64,000 nucleotides of DNA from Bog-473 sp963821755 (GTDB lineage Bacteria; Actinomycetota; Acidimicrobiia; Acidimicrobiales; RAAP-2). Of the stretch, positions 17,479-25,361 are shown piece after piece; position 1 is the stretch's first letter; every line of letters starts with the position of its first letter. The DNA lies in contig CAWGEX010000004.1 of NCBI GenBank assembly GCA_963821755.1, positions 62,001-126,000 on the forward strand. Direction: 5' to 3'. Under the pieces are notes generated by a model. That model had not been told where the DNA came from. It saw nothing but the letters and a program-made list of their open reading frames with translations, and ran no database searches. A program made the translations under genes and the position numbers.

Positions 17479-17955
17479 TCAGTTCGCTGTAGGAGGACCC
17501 AAGGGTCGCGTCTCGCTCCATTCGAGGACGATCTTGCGCTCCGCGATGTGCCAAGTCTGGTCGATCTTGGTGAAGGTGTCGAGGTAGCGCAGCCATGCGA
17601 CCATCATCATGCGGGTGCCGTCTTCGGTATAGACGTGGTGCGCAATGGTGTAGCTGTCTCCGGTCGCCCGGTTCCCGTCAAGGATGACGGTACTTTGGCC
17701 GTTAAAGTGCATCGTCGCTTCGTAGCGGTTCAGGTCATCGAAGACTGGCGACAGCGCCTCTCGACCCTCGAGCACGGAGCTCGGCTCGCTGCCTGGGCCG
17801 TCCATGTACACCTCGAAGCGGGTGTCGGTCGTGAAGAGTGCCTTTTGTCCCTCCGCGTCACGGGTGTCGGCGCAGTGGGCATACGCGTCGAACAACTCGC
17901 GAATGGCCAATCTGTCGGCGGCCTCCTGCGGTGAGAGCGTCGAATGCGATGCCAT
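17479..17955 (-). CDS. SnoaL/NTF2-like protein
   Basis: 158 residues from ATG 17955 with AGGA upstream. The start ADRLAIRELFDAYAHCADTRDAEGQKALF and later EGREALSPVFDDL, ATMHFNGQSTVILDG, and TWHIAERKIVLEW follow the SnoaL-4 pattern of cone-shaped NTF2 proteins, some of which are dehydratases or isomerases of polycyclic or steroid-like substrates. The divergent TetR gene at 18109 is a likely regulator. Confidence 0.8.
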   Translation of the reverse strand: MASHSTLSPQEAADRLAIRELFDAYAHCADTRDAEGQKALFTTDTRFEVYMDGPGSEPSSVLEGREALSPVFDDLNRYEATMHFNGQSTVILDGNRATGDSYTIAHHVYTEDGTRMMMVAWLRYLDTFTKIDQTWHIAERKIVLEWSETRPLGPPTAN

Positions 17956-18108
17956 GACCGGTCCTTTCTTTGACACGTGTATAAGATTGACAGATGTATA
18001 GAAGCAGGTACCGTGCCCGAGTGCAAGCGGCGCCGAACCTGAGGTCGACATGGCCGAAGCAGCCCAGGCGCCGGGCTCTGCCTCGCGGACGAGGGGCGGC
18101 ATCATCCG

Positions 18109-18681
18109 GTGGCTGACCACACCGATCCCCGCATCGTGCGGACAGCCCAAGCTTGTGGAGCGGCGATTGTGGAGCTCGCCTCGGAGCAGCCCATCTCACA
18201 GATCACGGTTGCCGACCTGGCGGAACGCGCCAAGGTGACCAGGGCAACCTTCTATAACCATTACGCCAGCCCTTTGGAGCTGCTCATCCAGGTACTTCTC
18301 GCCGACCTTGAGCACGCCCACCTCCATGAGGAGGAACGTCGTGCAGGCGGCGGCTACTCGGCTGCGGAGATGCTGCGCCTTTCGATCGTCGACGTTGCCG
18401 ATCACATCGAACGCTTCGAGGCCGTCTACCGGCAGTCCGTGCACGACCCGGCCGACCGAGGGGTGTACGAGGCCCTGGTGCGCCACTTCACCGACTACGC
18501 CGTGGCGTTCGTCGCCCGGTGTACCCACCCGGACCTGCCTGATGCCAACCACAACGTTGTCGCCCAGTTCGTCGCGCACGGATTCGCCGGGGCCATTGAG
18601 GCATGGCTCAGCGACAACTCGGTGACGAAATGGGACCTGGTCAACGCCGCCGCCGCCTGTGCGCCGGTTTGGTGGAGCTGA
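18109..18681 (+). CDS. TetR-family regulator
   Basis: 190 residues from GTG 18109. The HTH region reads QPISQITVADLAERAKVTRATFYNHYASPLELL, a classical TetR pattern, and the C-terminal part is helical. It is divergent from the SnoaL-like gene at 17479-17955 and convergent with the encapsulin gene at 18737. The upstream region holds TTGACA followed after 16 bases by TACCGT as a candidate promoter. It probably controls the divergent gene; nothing shows control of the encapsulin operon. Confidence 0.88.
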   Translation: MADHTDPRIVRTAQACGAAIVELASEQPISQITVADLAERAKVTRATFYNHYASPLELLIQVLLADLEHAHLHEEERRAGGGYSAAEMLRLSIVDVADHIERFEAVYRQSVHDPADRGVYEALVRHFTDYAVAFVARCTHPDLPDANHNVVAQFVAHGFAGAIEAWLSDNSVTKWDLVNAAAACAPVWWS

Positions 18682-18736
18682 ACGGCGCCGGCCGCTGTGC
18701 ACCGCTGGTGTGATCGGAGCACGGCGCCAGTTGGCA

Positions 18737-19543
18737 CTACTCGTACATCAGGACGACGGCAGCGTCTGGCGTGTTGATGCGGAAAGCGAGGCTCTCCTCC
18801 AGATAGAAGGCCACCGACTCATCGGTCGCCGACCGGTAGCCGATCGAGAAGTCCTCGCCGACGGTCATCTCGTAGTCCCCGCCGCGCCCGCTCAGGACGA
18901 TGGCACCATCCACAGCCGGAGCCCAGACGACCGAGCCGCCGAGGATCTGACGAAGGTGCTCGAAGACCGGATAACCCCCGTGCTCGGTCGTCTCGATCAC
19001 ACCCGTGTAAGCACGCGTCCCCATGGCGATCGCGTACGGTCCACCGACGTCGGCCGATCGCAACATCTCGACGGCCTTGGCCACTTGCGTCGGGTAGGCG
19101 CTGTAGTCATCAGTGATCGTGATCGGCTCGAGGGGAGAGCGCGGCGCGATGCCAGTGATGCCACCGCTGGAGTAGCCATTGAAGATCGCGTGATCCTCCG
19201 CCAGCGCGGCAGACCGGCTCGCGTCGATGACCGGGCCGAGGTCGAGGTCCTCGGCACCCCGCTCAGCGTCCTCGAGCTCGTCGCGACCGAGCGAGAAGGG
19301 TATGCGCAGCTCGACGAGTGCCAAGACGCTCCGGCGCGCGGCGTCGACACCGTCTCCGGGGCCGACCGGGAGCCGCTCGACGCGCCCGAGGTCGACTGCC
19401 GAGGCCTGCCAGCCGAGCGGGCCGGCGAAGTCGACGAGCCGGCGGGCGGCGAGGTAGTGCTTCAGCGACCGGCGAGCTTCCTCGTCGATCTGCTCCCACG
19501 CTTTGTCCGAGATAGGGGCGAGGTCACGCAATAGGTGGTTCAC
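18737..19543 (-). CDS. enc: family 1 encapsulin shell protein
   Basis: 268 residues, the usual length of T=1 encapsulins. The N-terminus MNHLLRDLAPISDKAWEQID, the YLAARRLVDFAGPLGW segment, and the C-terminal GEDFSIGYRSATDESVAFYLEESLAFRINTPDAAVV are family hallmarks of the HK97-fold shell protein. It starts at GTG 19541-19543 inside the stop region of the upstream gene (4-base overlap), so shell and partner are translationally coupled. Such shells self-assemble and take up proteins bearing a short C-terminal loading peptide; the upstream protein ends in one. No ferritin-like or DyP gene is nearby. Confidence 0.95.
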   Translation of the reverse strand: MNHLLRDLAPISDKAWEQIDEEARRSLKHYLAARRLVDFAGPLGWQASAVDLGRVERLPVGPGDGVDAARRSVLALVELRIPFSLGRDELEDAERGAEDLDLGPVIDASRSAALAEDHAIFNGYSSGGITGIAPRSPLEPITITDDYSAYPTQVAKAVEMLRSADVGGPYAIAMGTRAYTGVIETTEHGGYPVFEHLRQILGGSVVWAPAVDGAIVLSGRGGDYEMTVGEDFSIGYRSATDESVAFYLEESLAFRINTPDAAVVLMYE

Positions 19544-20250
19544 AATTTCCCACTTTCATCCCGAAGAGACCCGACACCGAGGCCCGCATCGACCACGACC
19601 TGCGCGGCGAGCGGGTTGGGGGTCGGTGGTGCAACCCGATGCAAATTGTTGCGGTCGATGTGATGGAAAGGGGCGTCGCGGCCCGGTATCTCCAGCACAC
19701 CCTCGGACTCGTACGACCACGATCCGTCGGCCCCGATCGACACGGCGATGCGATAGCTGGCCGTCCGAAAGCCCCGCAGGAGAAATGGGTTTGTGACGAT
19801 GCCATTTACCTCTGATCCGATCGTCGAGGTGAGCTCGAACTCGCGAGAGTCGGCGGACGCCGGACCGATCGCGAGCAGTGCCTGACCACGGGGGATGGCC
19901 AGGGTGAAGACGACCTGCTCGGCCATCGGTTCCCAGAGCCAGTATCCAACTTGGTCGTGGAAGGTCCCGACCTCGGTCGGGCTGTCGATGTGCGTGTGGT
20001 AGCGCAGCCCGTAGAAGATCTGCGGGCCGTTGGTTTGGAAGTCGATCGGCTGGAGCTCGTACCGCTCGACGTACTCCTCGGTCTCGCCGCCCTCTGCGAC
20101 GGGGTGGTCGTCCGATCCTGATCGCCCCTCGAAGATCCCCGCCATGGTGCGCAGCGGGCCGAGATTGGCGAGCGTGTCGGGGTCGCCTTCGGGTTCAGTG
20201 AAGAAGTCGGCCTCGTATGGGTCGAGTGCTGGCACCTCGTCCACGCTCAC
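19540..20250 (-). CDS. nitrobindin-like heme beta-barrel protein, putative encapsulin cargo
   Basis: 236 residues from GTG 20250. The body (about residues 28-206) has the pattern of the heme-binding beta-barrel (THAP4/nitrobindin, FABP-like) family: LGPLRTMAGIFEGRSG, IFYGLRYHTHID, FHDQVGYWLWEP, TNPFLLRGFRTASY and FHHIDRNNLHRV, whose His residues (196, 197, 204) are candidate heme ligands. Residues 207-222 form a linker beginning APPTPNP. The last 14 residues, GLGVGSLRDESGKL, match the encapsulin cargo-loading pattern (G-S-L after hydrophobic residues). The stop overlaps the encapsulin start. Nitrobindins bind ferric heme and isomerise peroxynitrite, so a role against reactive nitrogen or in heme storage is inferred. 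Confidence 0.85.
   Translation of the reverse strand: MSVDEVPALDPYEADFFTEPEGDPDTLANLGPLRTMAGIFEGRSGSDDHPVAEGGETEEYVERYELQPIDFQTNGPQIFYGLRYHTHIDSPTEVGTFHDQVGYWLWEPMAEQVVFTLAIPRGQALLAIGPASADSREFELTSTIGSEVNGIVTNPFLLRGFRTASYRIAVSIGADGSWSYESEGVLEIPGRDAPFHHIDRNNLHRVAPPTPNPLAAQVVVDAGLGVGSLRDESGKL
19543..19584 (-). other. encapsulin cargo-loading peptide (coding part)
   Basis: These 14 codons at the 3' end of the heme beta-barrel gene encode GLGVGSLRDESGKL. Known loading peptides contain LxVGSLxG or GIGSLKG cores that dock to the inner shell wall. Here L-G-V-G-S-L-R fits, at the extreme C-terminus after a flexible linker, the place expected of a cargo tag. Confidence 0.8.
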
Positions 20251-20402
20251 TTCGTCAACGCCACGTACCGTGCCATCGCAGTGCTGACCTTAACCGCCCT
20301 CAGCTGGACAGGAAGCTGTGCAGCTCGCGGAGACAGGTCAGGCGCCTCGGGGGGAGGAATTTGACCGCACTCGGGGACGACCACCCGCGACGGAACTCAG
20401 GT

Positions 20403-20855
20403 TCATGCCCAGGGCGGCTTGGCGGGTCCTTCGCCCGTCGTGATCAGCCGCTTCAGGCTTCCGTTGACAAAGGACCCCCAGGCGCTCGAACAGGCGTCGA
20501 AACACTCGAACTCGGGCACCAGACCGAGATGTGAGAAGCGGACCTCGGTCCCATCCTGCTTCGAGGTGATTTCGAAGATGATATCGGTCCCGGTCCATTC
20601 GGTCGGGTCCTCGGGGCCCTCGAGGTGGGCGTCGATGACGTGCCAGACGACCAGCTTGCCGGGGACGAGCTCCGCAATCTTCTGCTTGGAGTAGTGGGCC
20701 CCGGGGTAGCGATACGAGAACTCGTCGCCCACGTCGTTGGCATCGCCCTCGATCTCTCCCGTCCACCATCCGCGGACATTGTTGATCGCGTCAAAGACCT
20801 CCGCCGGGGACTGCTCGACCGTGAAGGTACTGGTGAAGTTCTGGCTCTGCATCAT
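20403..20855 (-). CDS. SRPBCC (AHSA1-like) protein
   Basis: About 150 residues: FTVEQSPAEVFDAINNVRGWWTGEIEGDANDVGDEFSY at the start and FVNGSLKRLITTGEG at the end are typical of the AHSA1/START-like helix-grip fold, which binds hydrophobic ligands. ATG 20855 is preferred to 20879 because GAGAG lies just upstream and the fold begins there. It lies 152 bases upstream of the encapsulin cargo gene on the same strand, but that gap argues for separate transcription. Ligand unknown. Confidence 0.82.
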   Translation of the reverse strand: MMQSQNFTSTFTVEQSPAEVFDAINNVRGWWTGEIEGDANDVGDEFSYRYPGAHYSKQKIAELVPGKLVVWHVIDAHLEGPEDPTEWTGTDIIFEITSKQDGTEVRFSHLGLVPEFECFDACSSAWGSFVNGSLKRLITTGEGPAKPPWA

Positions 20856-20918
20856 TTGCTCTCTTTCGTTGACAATCATTCAGGATCTGAGTGCATTCAT
20901 TGGAGACGCGCTCCTACC

Positions 20919-21278
20919 TCATTGATTCCCTTCGGCAGTGAACTCGATGATCTGGACGCAACTGCCATCGGGATCGAGGAGGGTGGCGAACCAAGCTGAC
21001 GGGCGCCGCTCCAGTTCGGCAAGCCATGTCACCCCGATGGAGTTCAGATGAGCCTCAGCTTGGTGGGCGTCCTCGACGTGGAAGTTCACGATCGTCCGAC
21101 CCGGCTCCGGGTTCTTATGGGCAACATCGGTCCGCTTTTCGAACACGAGCAACACCCCGCCGACATTGAGCGGGCCCTGCTCGGGCTGATCAGGGGCGAA
21201 CGCTGCCCGATACCAGGTGCGCAGTCGATCGGGATCGGTGCTGCCAACCAGGATGCTTCCAAGAGCGGTCATTGTCAT
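20919..21278 (-). CDS. VOC-family (glyoxalase-like) protein
   Basis: 119 residues in one VOC repeat pair: ALGSILVGSTDPDRLRTWYRAAF at the start, VNFHVEDAHQAEAHLNSIGVTW in the middle and FATLLDPDGSCVQIIEF at the end. AAAGGAG lies six bases before ATG 21278. Metal ligands expected in glyoxalases are only partly present, so it may be a binding protein or a dioxygenase/resistance-type relative. It is probably cotranscribed with the SRPBCC gene that follows 63 bases downstream. Confidence 0.82.
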   Translation of the reverse strand: MTMTALGSILVGSTDPDRLRTWYRAAFAPDQPEQGPLNVGGVLLVFEKRTDVAHKNPEPGRTIVNFHVEDAHQAEAHLNSIGVTWLAELERRPSAWFATLLDPDGSCVQIIEFTAEGNQ

Positions 21279-21357
21279 CTGTATCTCCTTTGAGTGAGCT
21301 CGGCTGAGGAATGCTCAACCGGACCATCCACGTACTGCCATGGTCGCAGGCAGATCT

Positions 21358-22794
21358 TCACGCGACGGGCTCGGCCGCGATTTCGGCGGCGTGTATGGGC
21401 AGTTCGACTGCGGTCCCGAGCTGGGTGCGGCGCGGCAGGGACACGGCGGCGATGATGCCGATCGCCGAGAATGCGGCCCCCACCCATACCGCGTGCTTGA
21501 AGTGGTCGATGAAGATGGCCGAAGAGGTGTACACGCCCGAGTTGGCGAAGATGGCGGCCAGGATGGCTATGCCGAACACACCACCAACTTCACGGATGGA
21601 ACTGTTGGTGCCCGACGCGATACCCATATCCTCCGGCGGGACGGACCCCACGACGGCGTTGGCAACTGTCGGGAAGCACAGCGAGATTCCGACACCGGCG
21701 ACGGCGAGCGCCACGGCCAGTGGCGCATAGCTCATGCCTGGCTGGGCAATCGCTGCGATCCAACCCAGCCCCACGGCTTGCAGCGCCAGACCGACGATCA
21801 TGAACGGTCGGTTGCCGTAGCGGTCCGCCAGCGCGCCGGCGATCGGGGCGACGATCATGGGTGCCCCGGTCCAGGGCAAGGTACGCACTCCCGCGCCGAG
21901 CGGCGAGTAGCCAAGCCCAATCTGGAGGAACTGCATCATGAGGAACAGCACGCCGAACAGCGAGGCGTACATGAAGAAGCTGACGCCGTTGGCCGCAATG
22001 AACGAACGCGAGCGGAACAATGCCGGTGACAACATGGGCGTGGTGGTTCGCCGTTCCCACCTCAGGAACGCCAGGACAAGAGCGCAGCCGAGCACGAGGG
22101 CCGTCATCGTTTCGGTCGTGCCCCAACCGATGACGTTGGCCCGTACCAATCCCCACGTGATGCCGAAGAATCCGGCACCGGCAAGGAGCAGACCGACGAT
22201 GTCCAGTTGCGATCGGGGGCCGAAGCTCTCGGTGAGGCGCGACATGGACAGCGGAATCAGAGCGAGGCCGATCGGGACATTGAGCCAGAAGATCCAATGC
22301 CAGCTGATCCCCCCGACGATGGCACCGCCCACGACAGGTCCCAGGGCGACCGCCAACCCGGTGATGCCTCCCCACAATCCGATGGCTGCGCCCCGCTTCT
22401 CGGCGGGGAATGCCTCGCTGATCAGGGTCAGCGTCATGGGCATGACGATGGCCGCCGCCGTGCCCTGCACGGCGCGGGCGGCGATGAGGGCACCGACGCT
22501 TGGTGACAAGGCCGCCGAGGCCGATGCGACCGTGAAGCCGAGCAGGCCGATCACGTACATCCGTTTGCGCCCGTACCGGTCACCCAGGGCTGCGCCGGTC
22601 AGTAACGCGACGGCGAACGCCAGGTTGTAGGCGTTCACTGTCCATTCGAGGTCACTGAGGTTGGCGTGCAGGCTTTCACGCAGTGCCGGCAAGGAGTTCG
22701 CCACGACGAGCGTGTCGAGGGCGGTCATGAAGACGCCGAGCGAGGCGAGAACGAGCGTCCAGCCTCGATGGGCGACCGGTGGAGTCGTCAGCAT
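21358..22794 (-). CDS. MFS drug transporter, DHA2 family
   Basis: About 478 residues with 14 hydrophobic segments. TALDTLVVANSLPALRESL (motif D1), LTGAALGDRYGRKRMYV (motif A) and GAALGPVVGGAIVGGISWHWIFWLNVPIG (motif C) identify an EmrB/QacA-type proton-driven exporter. ATG 22794 is preferred over 22830 because the upstream start lies in the operator region. The divergent HxlR gene at 22885 and two shared operators indicate ligand-controlled expression of the pump. Confidence 0.92.
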   Translation of the reverse strand: MLTTPPVAHRGWTLVLASLGVFMTALDTLVVANSLPALRESLHANLSDLEWTVNAYNLAFAVALLTGAALGDRYGRKRMYVIGLLGFTVASASAALSPSVGALIAARAVQGTAAAIVMPMTLTLISEAFPAEKRGAAIGLWGGITGLAVALGPVVGGAIVGGISWHWIFWLNVPIGLALIPLSMSRLTESFGPRSQLDIVGLLLAGAGFFGITWGLVRANVIGWGTTETMTALVLGCALVLAFLRWERRTTTPMLSPALFRSRSFIAANGVSFFMYASLFGVLFLMMQFLQIGLGYSPLGAGVRTLPWTGAPMIVAPIAGALADRYGNRPFMIVGLALQAVGLGWIAAIAQPGMSYAPLAVALAVAGVGISLCFPTVANAVVGSVPPEDMGIASGTNSSIREVGGVFGIAILAAIFANSGVYTSSAIFIDHFKHAVWVGAAFSAIGIIAAVSLPRRTQLGTAVELPIHAAEIAAEPVA

Positions 22795-22816
22795 GGTCAA
22801 GGGATCTCCGTAGTTG

Positions 22817-22863
22817 CTTGCATGATACAAGCGACTCTATAGGAGGTTGTTGCATGATGCAAG
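22817..22863. promoter_or_regulatory. paired HxlR operators with divergent promoters
   Basis: Two near-identical 15-base dyads, CTTGCATGATACAAG (22817-22831) and GTTGCATGATGCAAG (22849-22863), are 32 bases apart centre to centre, about three helical turns. For the HxlR gene, TTGCAT (22850-22855), 17 bases, TAGATT (22873-22878), then six bases to ATG. For the MFS gene on the minus strand, TTGCAT (22862 to 22857), 17 bases, TAGAGT (22839 to 22834). Both -35 boxes lie within the second dyad. Confidence 0.82.
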
Positions 22864-22884
22864 TACCCGCGATAGATTTATTCC

Positions 22885-23379
22885 ATGCTCGGTAGGACTT
22901 ACGACTCCCAGGTGTGCTCGGCGGCGCGCGCACTCGAATTCGTCGGCGAGCGGTGGACTCTTCTCATCGTGCGCGACGCGCTATTCGCCGGCGCCACTCG
23001 TTTCAGCGACTTCCACAAGGGCCTCGGCATCGCTACGAACATCCTCACGTCTCGCCTCGACGGTCTCGTCCAGGCGGGAATCATGGAGCGGCGCGGCTAC
23101 TCGGAGAATCCGGAGCTCCACGAATACCTACTCACCGACAAGGGCCTCGACCTTGCGCCCGTCATCGTCGCGCTCACCGAATGGGGCGATCGATGGGCGG
23201 CCCCTGATGGTCGACCCGTGCTGTACACGCACGCACCCTGTGGCGGCGAGATCTCCCAGCACATCAGTTGCGCCAACTGCGGCCAAGTTCAGGACCTGTC
23301 CGAATTGCGAGTCCGGCCCGGACCCGGCATGCCTGCTGACCGCGCCGCCCTTATGACAAGCGCCCTGGGTACGCCATGA
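22885..23379 (+). CDS. HxlR-family regulator
   Basis: 164 residues. The winged-helix domain reads ALEFVGERWTLLIVRDALFAGATRFSDFHKGLGIATNILTSRLDGL and ends LTDKGLDLAPVIVALTEWGDRW. A C-terminal tail with CGGEISQHISCANCG carries three cysteines and may bind zinc, as in some long HxlR proteins. The ATG lies six bases after the -10 box, so the mRNA is probably leaderless. It should repress both itself and the divergent DHA2 exporter through the twin dyads. Confidence 0.92.
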   Translation: MLGRTYDSQVCSAARALEFVGERWTLLIVRDALFAGATRFSDFHKGLGIATNILTSRLDGLVQAGIMERRGYSENPELHEYLLTDKGLDLAPVIVALTEWGDRWAAPDGRPVLYTHAPCGGEISQHISCANCGQVQDLSELRVRPGPGMPADRAALMTSALGTP

Positions 23380-23526
23380 AGACCACCTTGGGTTGGCCTG
23401 CGAGGGAGTAGCACCGCAAGCCGGGTACCACGAGAGCCAGGGAGGCGGGCCCCCCGGTAACCCCAGTCGAAGGCGCTGGATTATCATGGCGCCCCCAGTG
23501 CACTATGAGCCGTGCGGTAGTGGCCA

Positions 23527-24093
23527 TCAGAGGGCCTCGCGCTCGTAGCGCACAAGAACGGCCGGACCGACGATCTCGGCAGAGACCTGTCGTAGCCGTG
23601 TGGCCGTCGTCGCGCCGGTAAACAGCTTGGTACCGCGGCCCACCAGGTCCGGGAACACCAGGATCCGGTACTCGTCGACCAGGTCCCGTTCGGCGAGGGC
23701 GTGCACGACGCTGGCGCTGCCAACGACGATGACATCGCGCTCGGTCTTCTGCTTGGCGACGGCTTCGAGCAGGTCGCCGGTGAGCAGCGATGAGTTCGCC
23801 CAGGCGCTCAGGTCAGTCAGACTGCGGGAGACCACCAGCTTGGGGATGCGGTTCATGGAGGCCGCGAAGTCGGTGGTCCGGCTGGGCCAGAGGTGAGAGA
23901 ACTTCTGCCAGGTCTTGCGGCCCAGCAAGAGCACACCGCTGTCGAACAGAGGGCCCAACTTGAACTTGTCGCCGGCTACGGCCTCGGGCCCGTGGCGGAA
24001 CGCCCAACCGCCGTTGGGCGTGCCATCGGTTCCGTCTGGGTCTTGGATGATCCCGTCGACCGTGGAGAAGGTGATAACGATGGTCCGGTGCAT
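23527..24093 (-). CDS. RibD-C/dihydrofolate reductase-like protein
   Basis: 188 residues, intact: IVITFSTVDGIIQDPDGTDG, LGRKTWQKFSHLWP, NRIPKLVVSRSLTDLS, DVIVVGSASVVHALAERDLVDEYRILVFPDLVG and GTKLF. These motifs place it in the RibD C-terminal (DHFR-like) NADPH-binding family; the substrate is unknown. GAGGAG precedes ATG 24093. It lies 51 bases downstream of the ECF sigma gene and is probably in the same operon. Confidence 0.88.
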   Translation of the reverse strand: MHRTIVITFSTVDGIIQDPDGTDGTPNGGWAFRHGPEAVAGDKFKLGPLFDSGVLLLGRKTWQKFSHLWPSRTTDFAASMNRIPKLVVSRSLTDLSAWANSSLLTGDLLEAVAKQKTERDVIVVGSASVVHALAERDLVDEYRILVFPDLVGRGTKLFTGATTATRLRQVSAEIVGPAVLVRYEREAL

Positions 24094-24144
24094 GATCTGC
24101 TCCTCGTGCTGTGTCCCCGGTCCGTGTGACCGGCTCGCAGATAC

Positions 24145-25146
24145 CTACCGGCCGGACCACCGAAACTCATCGCGAGCAGGCAGAAACTTGGGAAGGTCGA
24201 AGATGGCGAACACTGCGGGATCCTGGTACACAGTCGTCCGCACGACGACACCTCCCTCCACGGAGAAGACCTGCAGAGTGTGCAGCTGGTACTGATCGTC
24301 TTGGCGGTTGTACGCCGCCATGGCCGGTTGCCTGTTGGCGAAGACCGGGACCGCCCTCCAATCACGACCCCGCTGGTCGAACACCCGGGCCATGAACCGC
24401 GCATAGGCGACTGCCCCGAGGTACCAATTCCACATGGGAGGCATCTCCAACACGACCTCCTCAGCAAGGATCCGCGCCAGTTCTTCCACATCGGCGCGCT
24501 CGAAAGCCGCCATATACCGGTCGACAACGGCTCGTTGCGCCGGCTCGGGCTCCTTCAGAGTTCCGCCATCGAGGCGGGGACCGGCGAACTTGGCCCGGGC
24601 TCGCTGCAGCGCACTGTTGACCGCGGCAGTACTCAAATCCAGTATGACGGCGACCTCCGCGGCCGCGAACCCGAGCACGTCGCGGAAGATGAGCACCGCC
24701 CGCTGCTTTGCCGGAAGCAGCTGCATCGCCGCCACCACCGCCAAACGCAGGCCACTTCGTTCGGCGGCCAGCACGCCCGGATCGTCGGGCGTGCCACCGA
24801 GCAGGCGATCGGGAAGAGGTTGCAGCCACGGCACCTCGAACCCCGGCACGAACGTGGCGTCCGGGTCGTCGAACCGCTGCCCCACCCCCGACGGAAGCGG
24901 ACGGCGCGACCGTCCTTCGAGGGCATTGAGGCACGCATTCGTCGCGATGCGGTACAGCCAAGTGCGCATGGACGCCAGATCCGGGTCATAGCGGTCATAG
25001 GCCCGCCACGCGCGCAGCATGGTTTCCTGTACCAGGTCCTGGGCGTCTTGCACCGAGCCCAGCATCTGATAGCAGTGCACCAGCAACTCGCGGCGGTGGG
25101 GCTCGGCCCTCGCGGTGAACTCGCCGTCCAACGTGCGCTGTGGCAT
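24145..25146 (-). CDS. ECF sigma factor with C-terminal SnoaL-like domain (SigG/TIGR02960-like)
   Basis: 333 residues from ATG 25146. Region 2 reads LLVHCYQMLGSVQDAQDLVQETMLRAWRAYDRYD and LYRIATNACLNALEGR; region 4 reads LPAKQRAVLIFRDVLGFAAAEVAVILDLSTAAVNSALQRARAK. The C-terminal half (AVVDRYMAAFERADVEELARILAEEVVLEMPP) is an NTF2/SnoaL-like domain, as in SigG-type factors, where it likely takes the place of an anti-sigma factor. The longer in-frame extension to 25335 looks non-coding. Confidence 0.88.
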   Translation of the reverse strand: MPQRTLDGEFTARAEPHRRELLVHCYQMLGSVQDAQDLVQETMLRAWRAYDRYDPDLASMRTWLYRIATNACLNALEGRSRRPLPSGVGQRFDDPDATFVPGFEVPWLQPLPDRLLGGTPDDPGVLAAERSGLRLAVVAAMQLLPAKQRAVLIFRDVLGFAAAEVAVILDLSTAAVNSALQRARAKFAGPRLDGGTLKEPEPAQRAVVDRYMAAFERADVEELARILAEEVVLEMPPMWNWYLGAVAYARFMARVFDQRGRDWRAVPVFANRQPAMAAYNRQDDQYQLHTLQVFSVEGGVVVRTTVYQDPAVFAIFDLPKFLPARDEFRWSGR

Positions 25147-25361
25147 GTAGCCACGTCTACCATCCCAGTCGCCGGGGACGTGCGCTGTCCCCGCCCGGAA
25201 GAAAATCAGTCGCCCGCGGTTGGCCCCATAGAGACGCCTTCGAGCCCACGGGCTGCCGCTCAGAATCGCCACTATCATCGGAAGGACTTGGCCGGGTACG
25301 GTCGGTAGGGCCGTCGGCGAGTGGGTATACGACATAGACCACTGCAGAGACGGAGCATCCG

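Noticed and set aside
21358..22031. Plus-strand open frames under the MFS gene
   Set aside because: They are antisense to a clear DHA2 transporter and show only biased composition.
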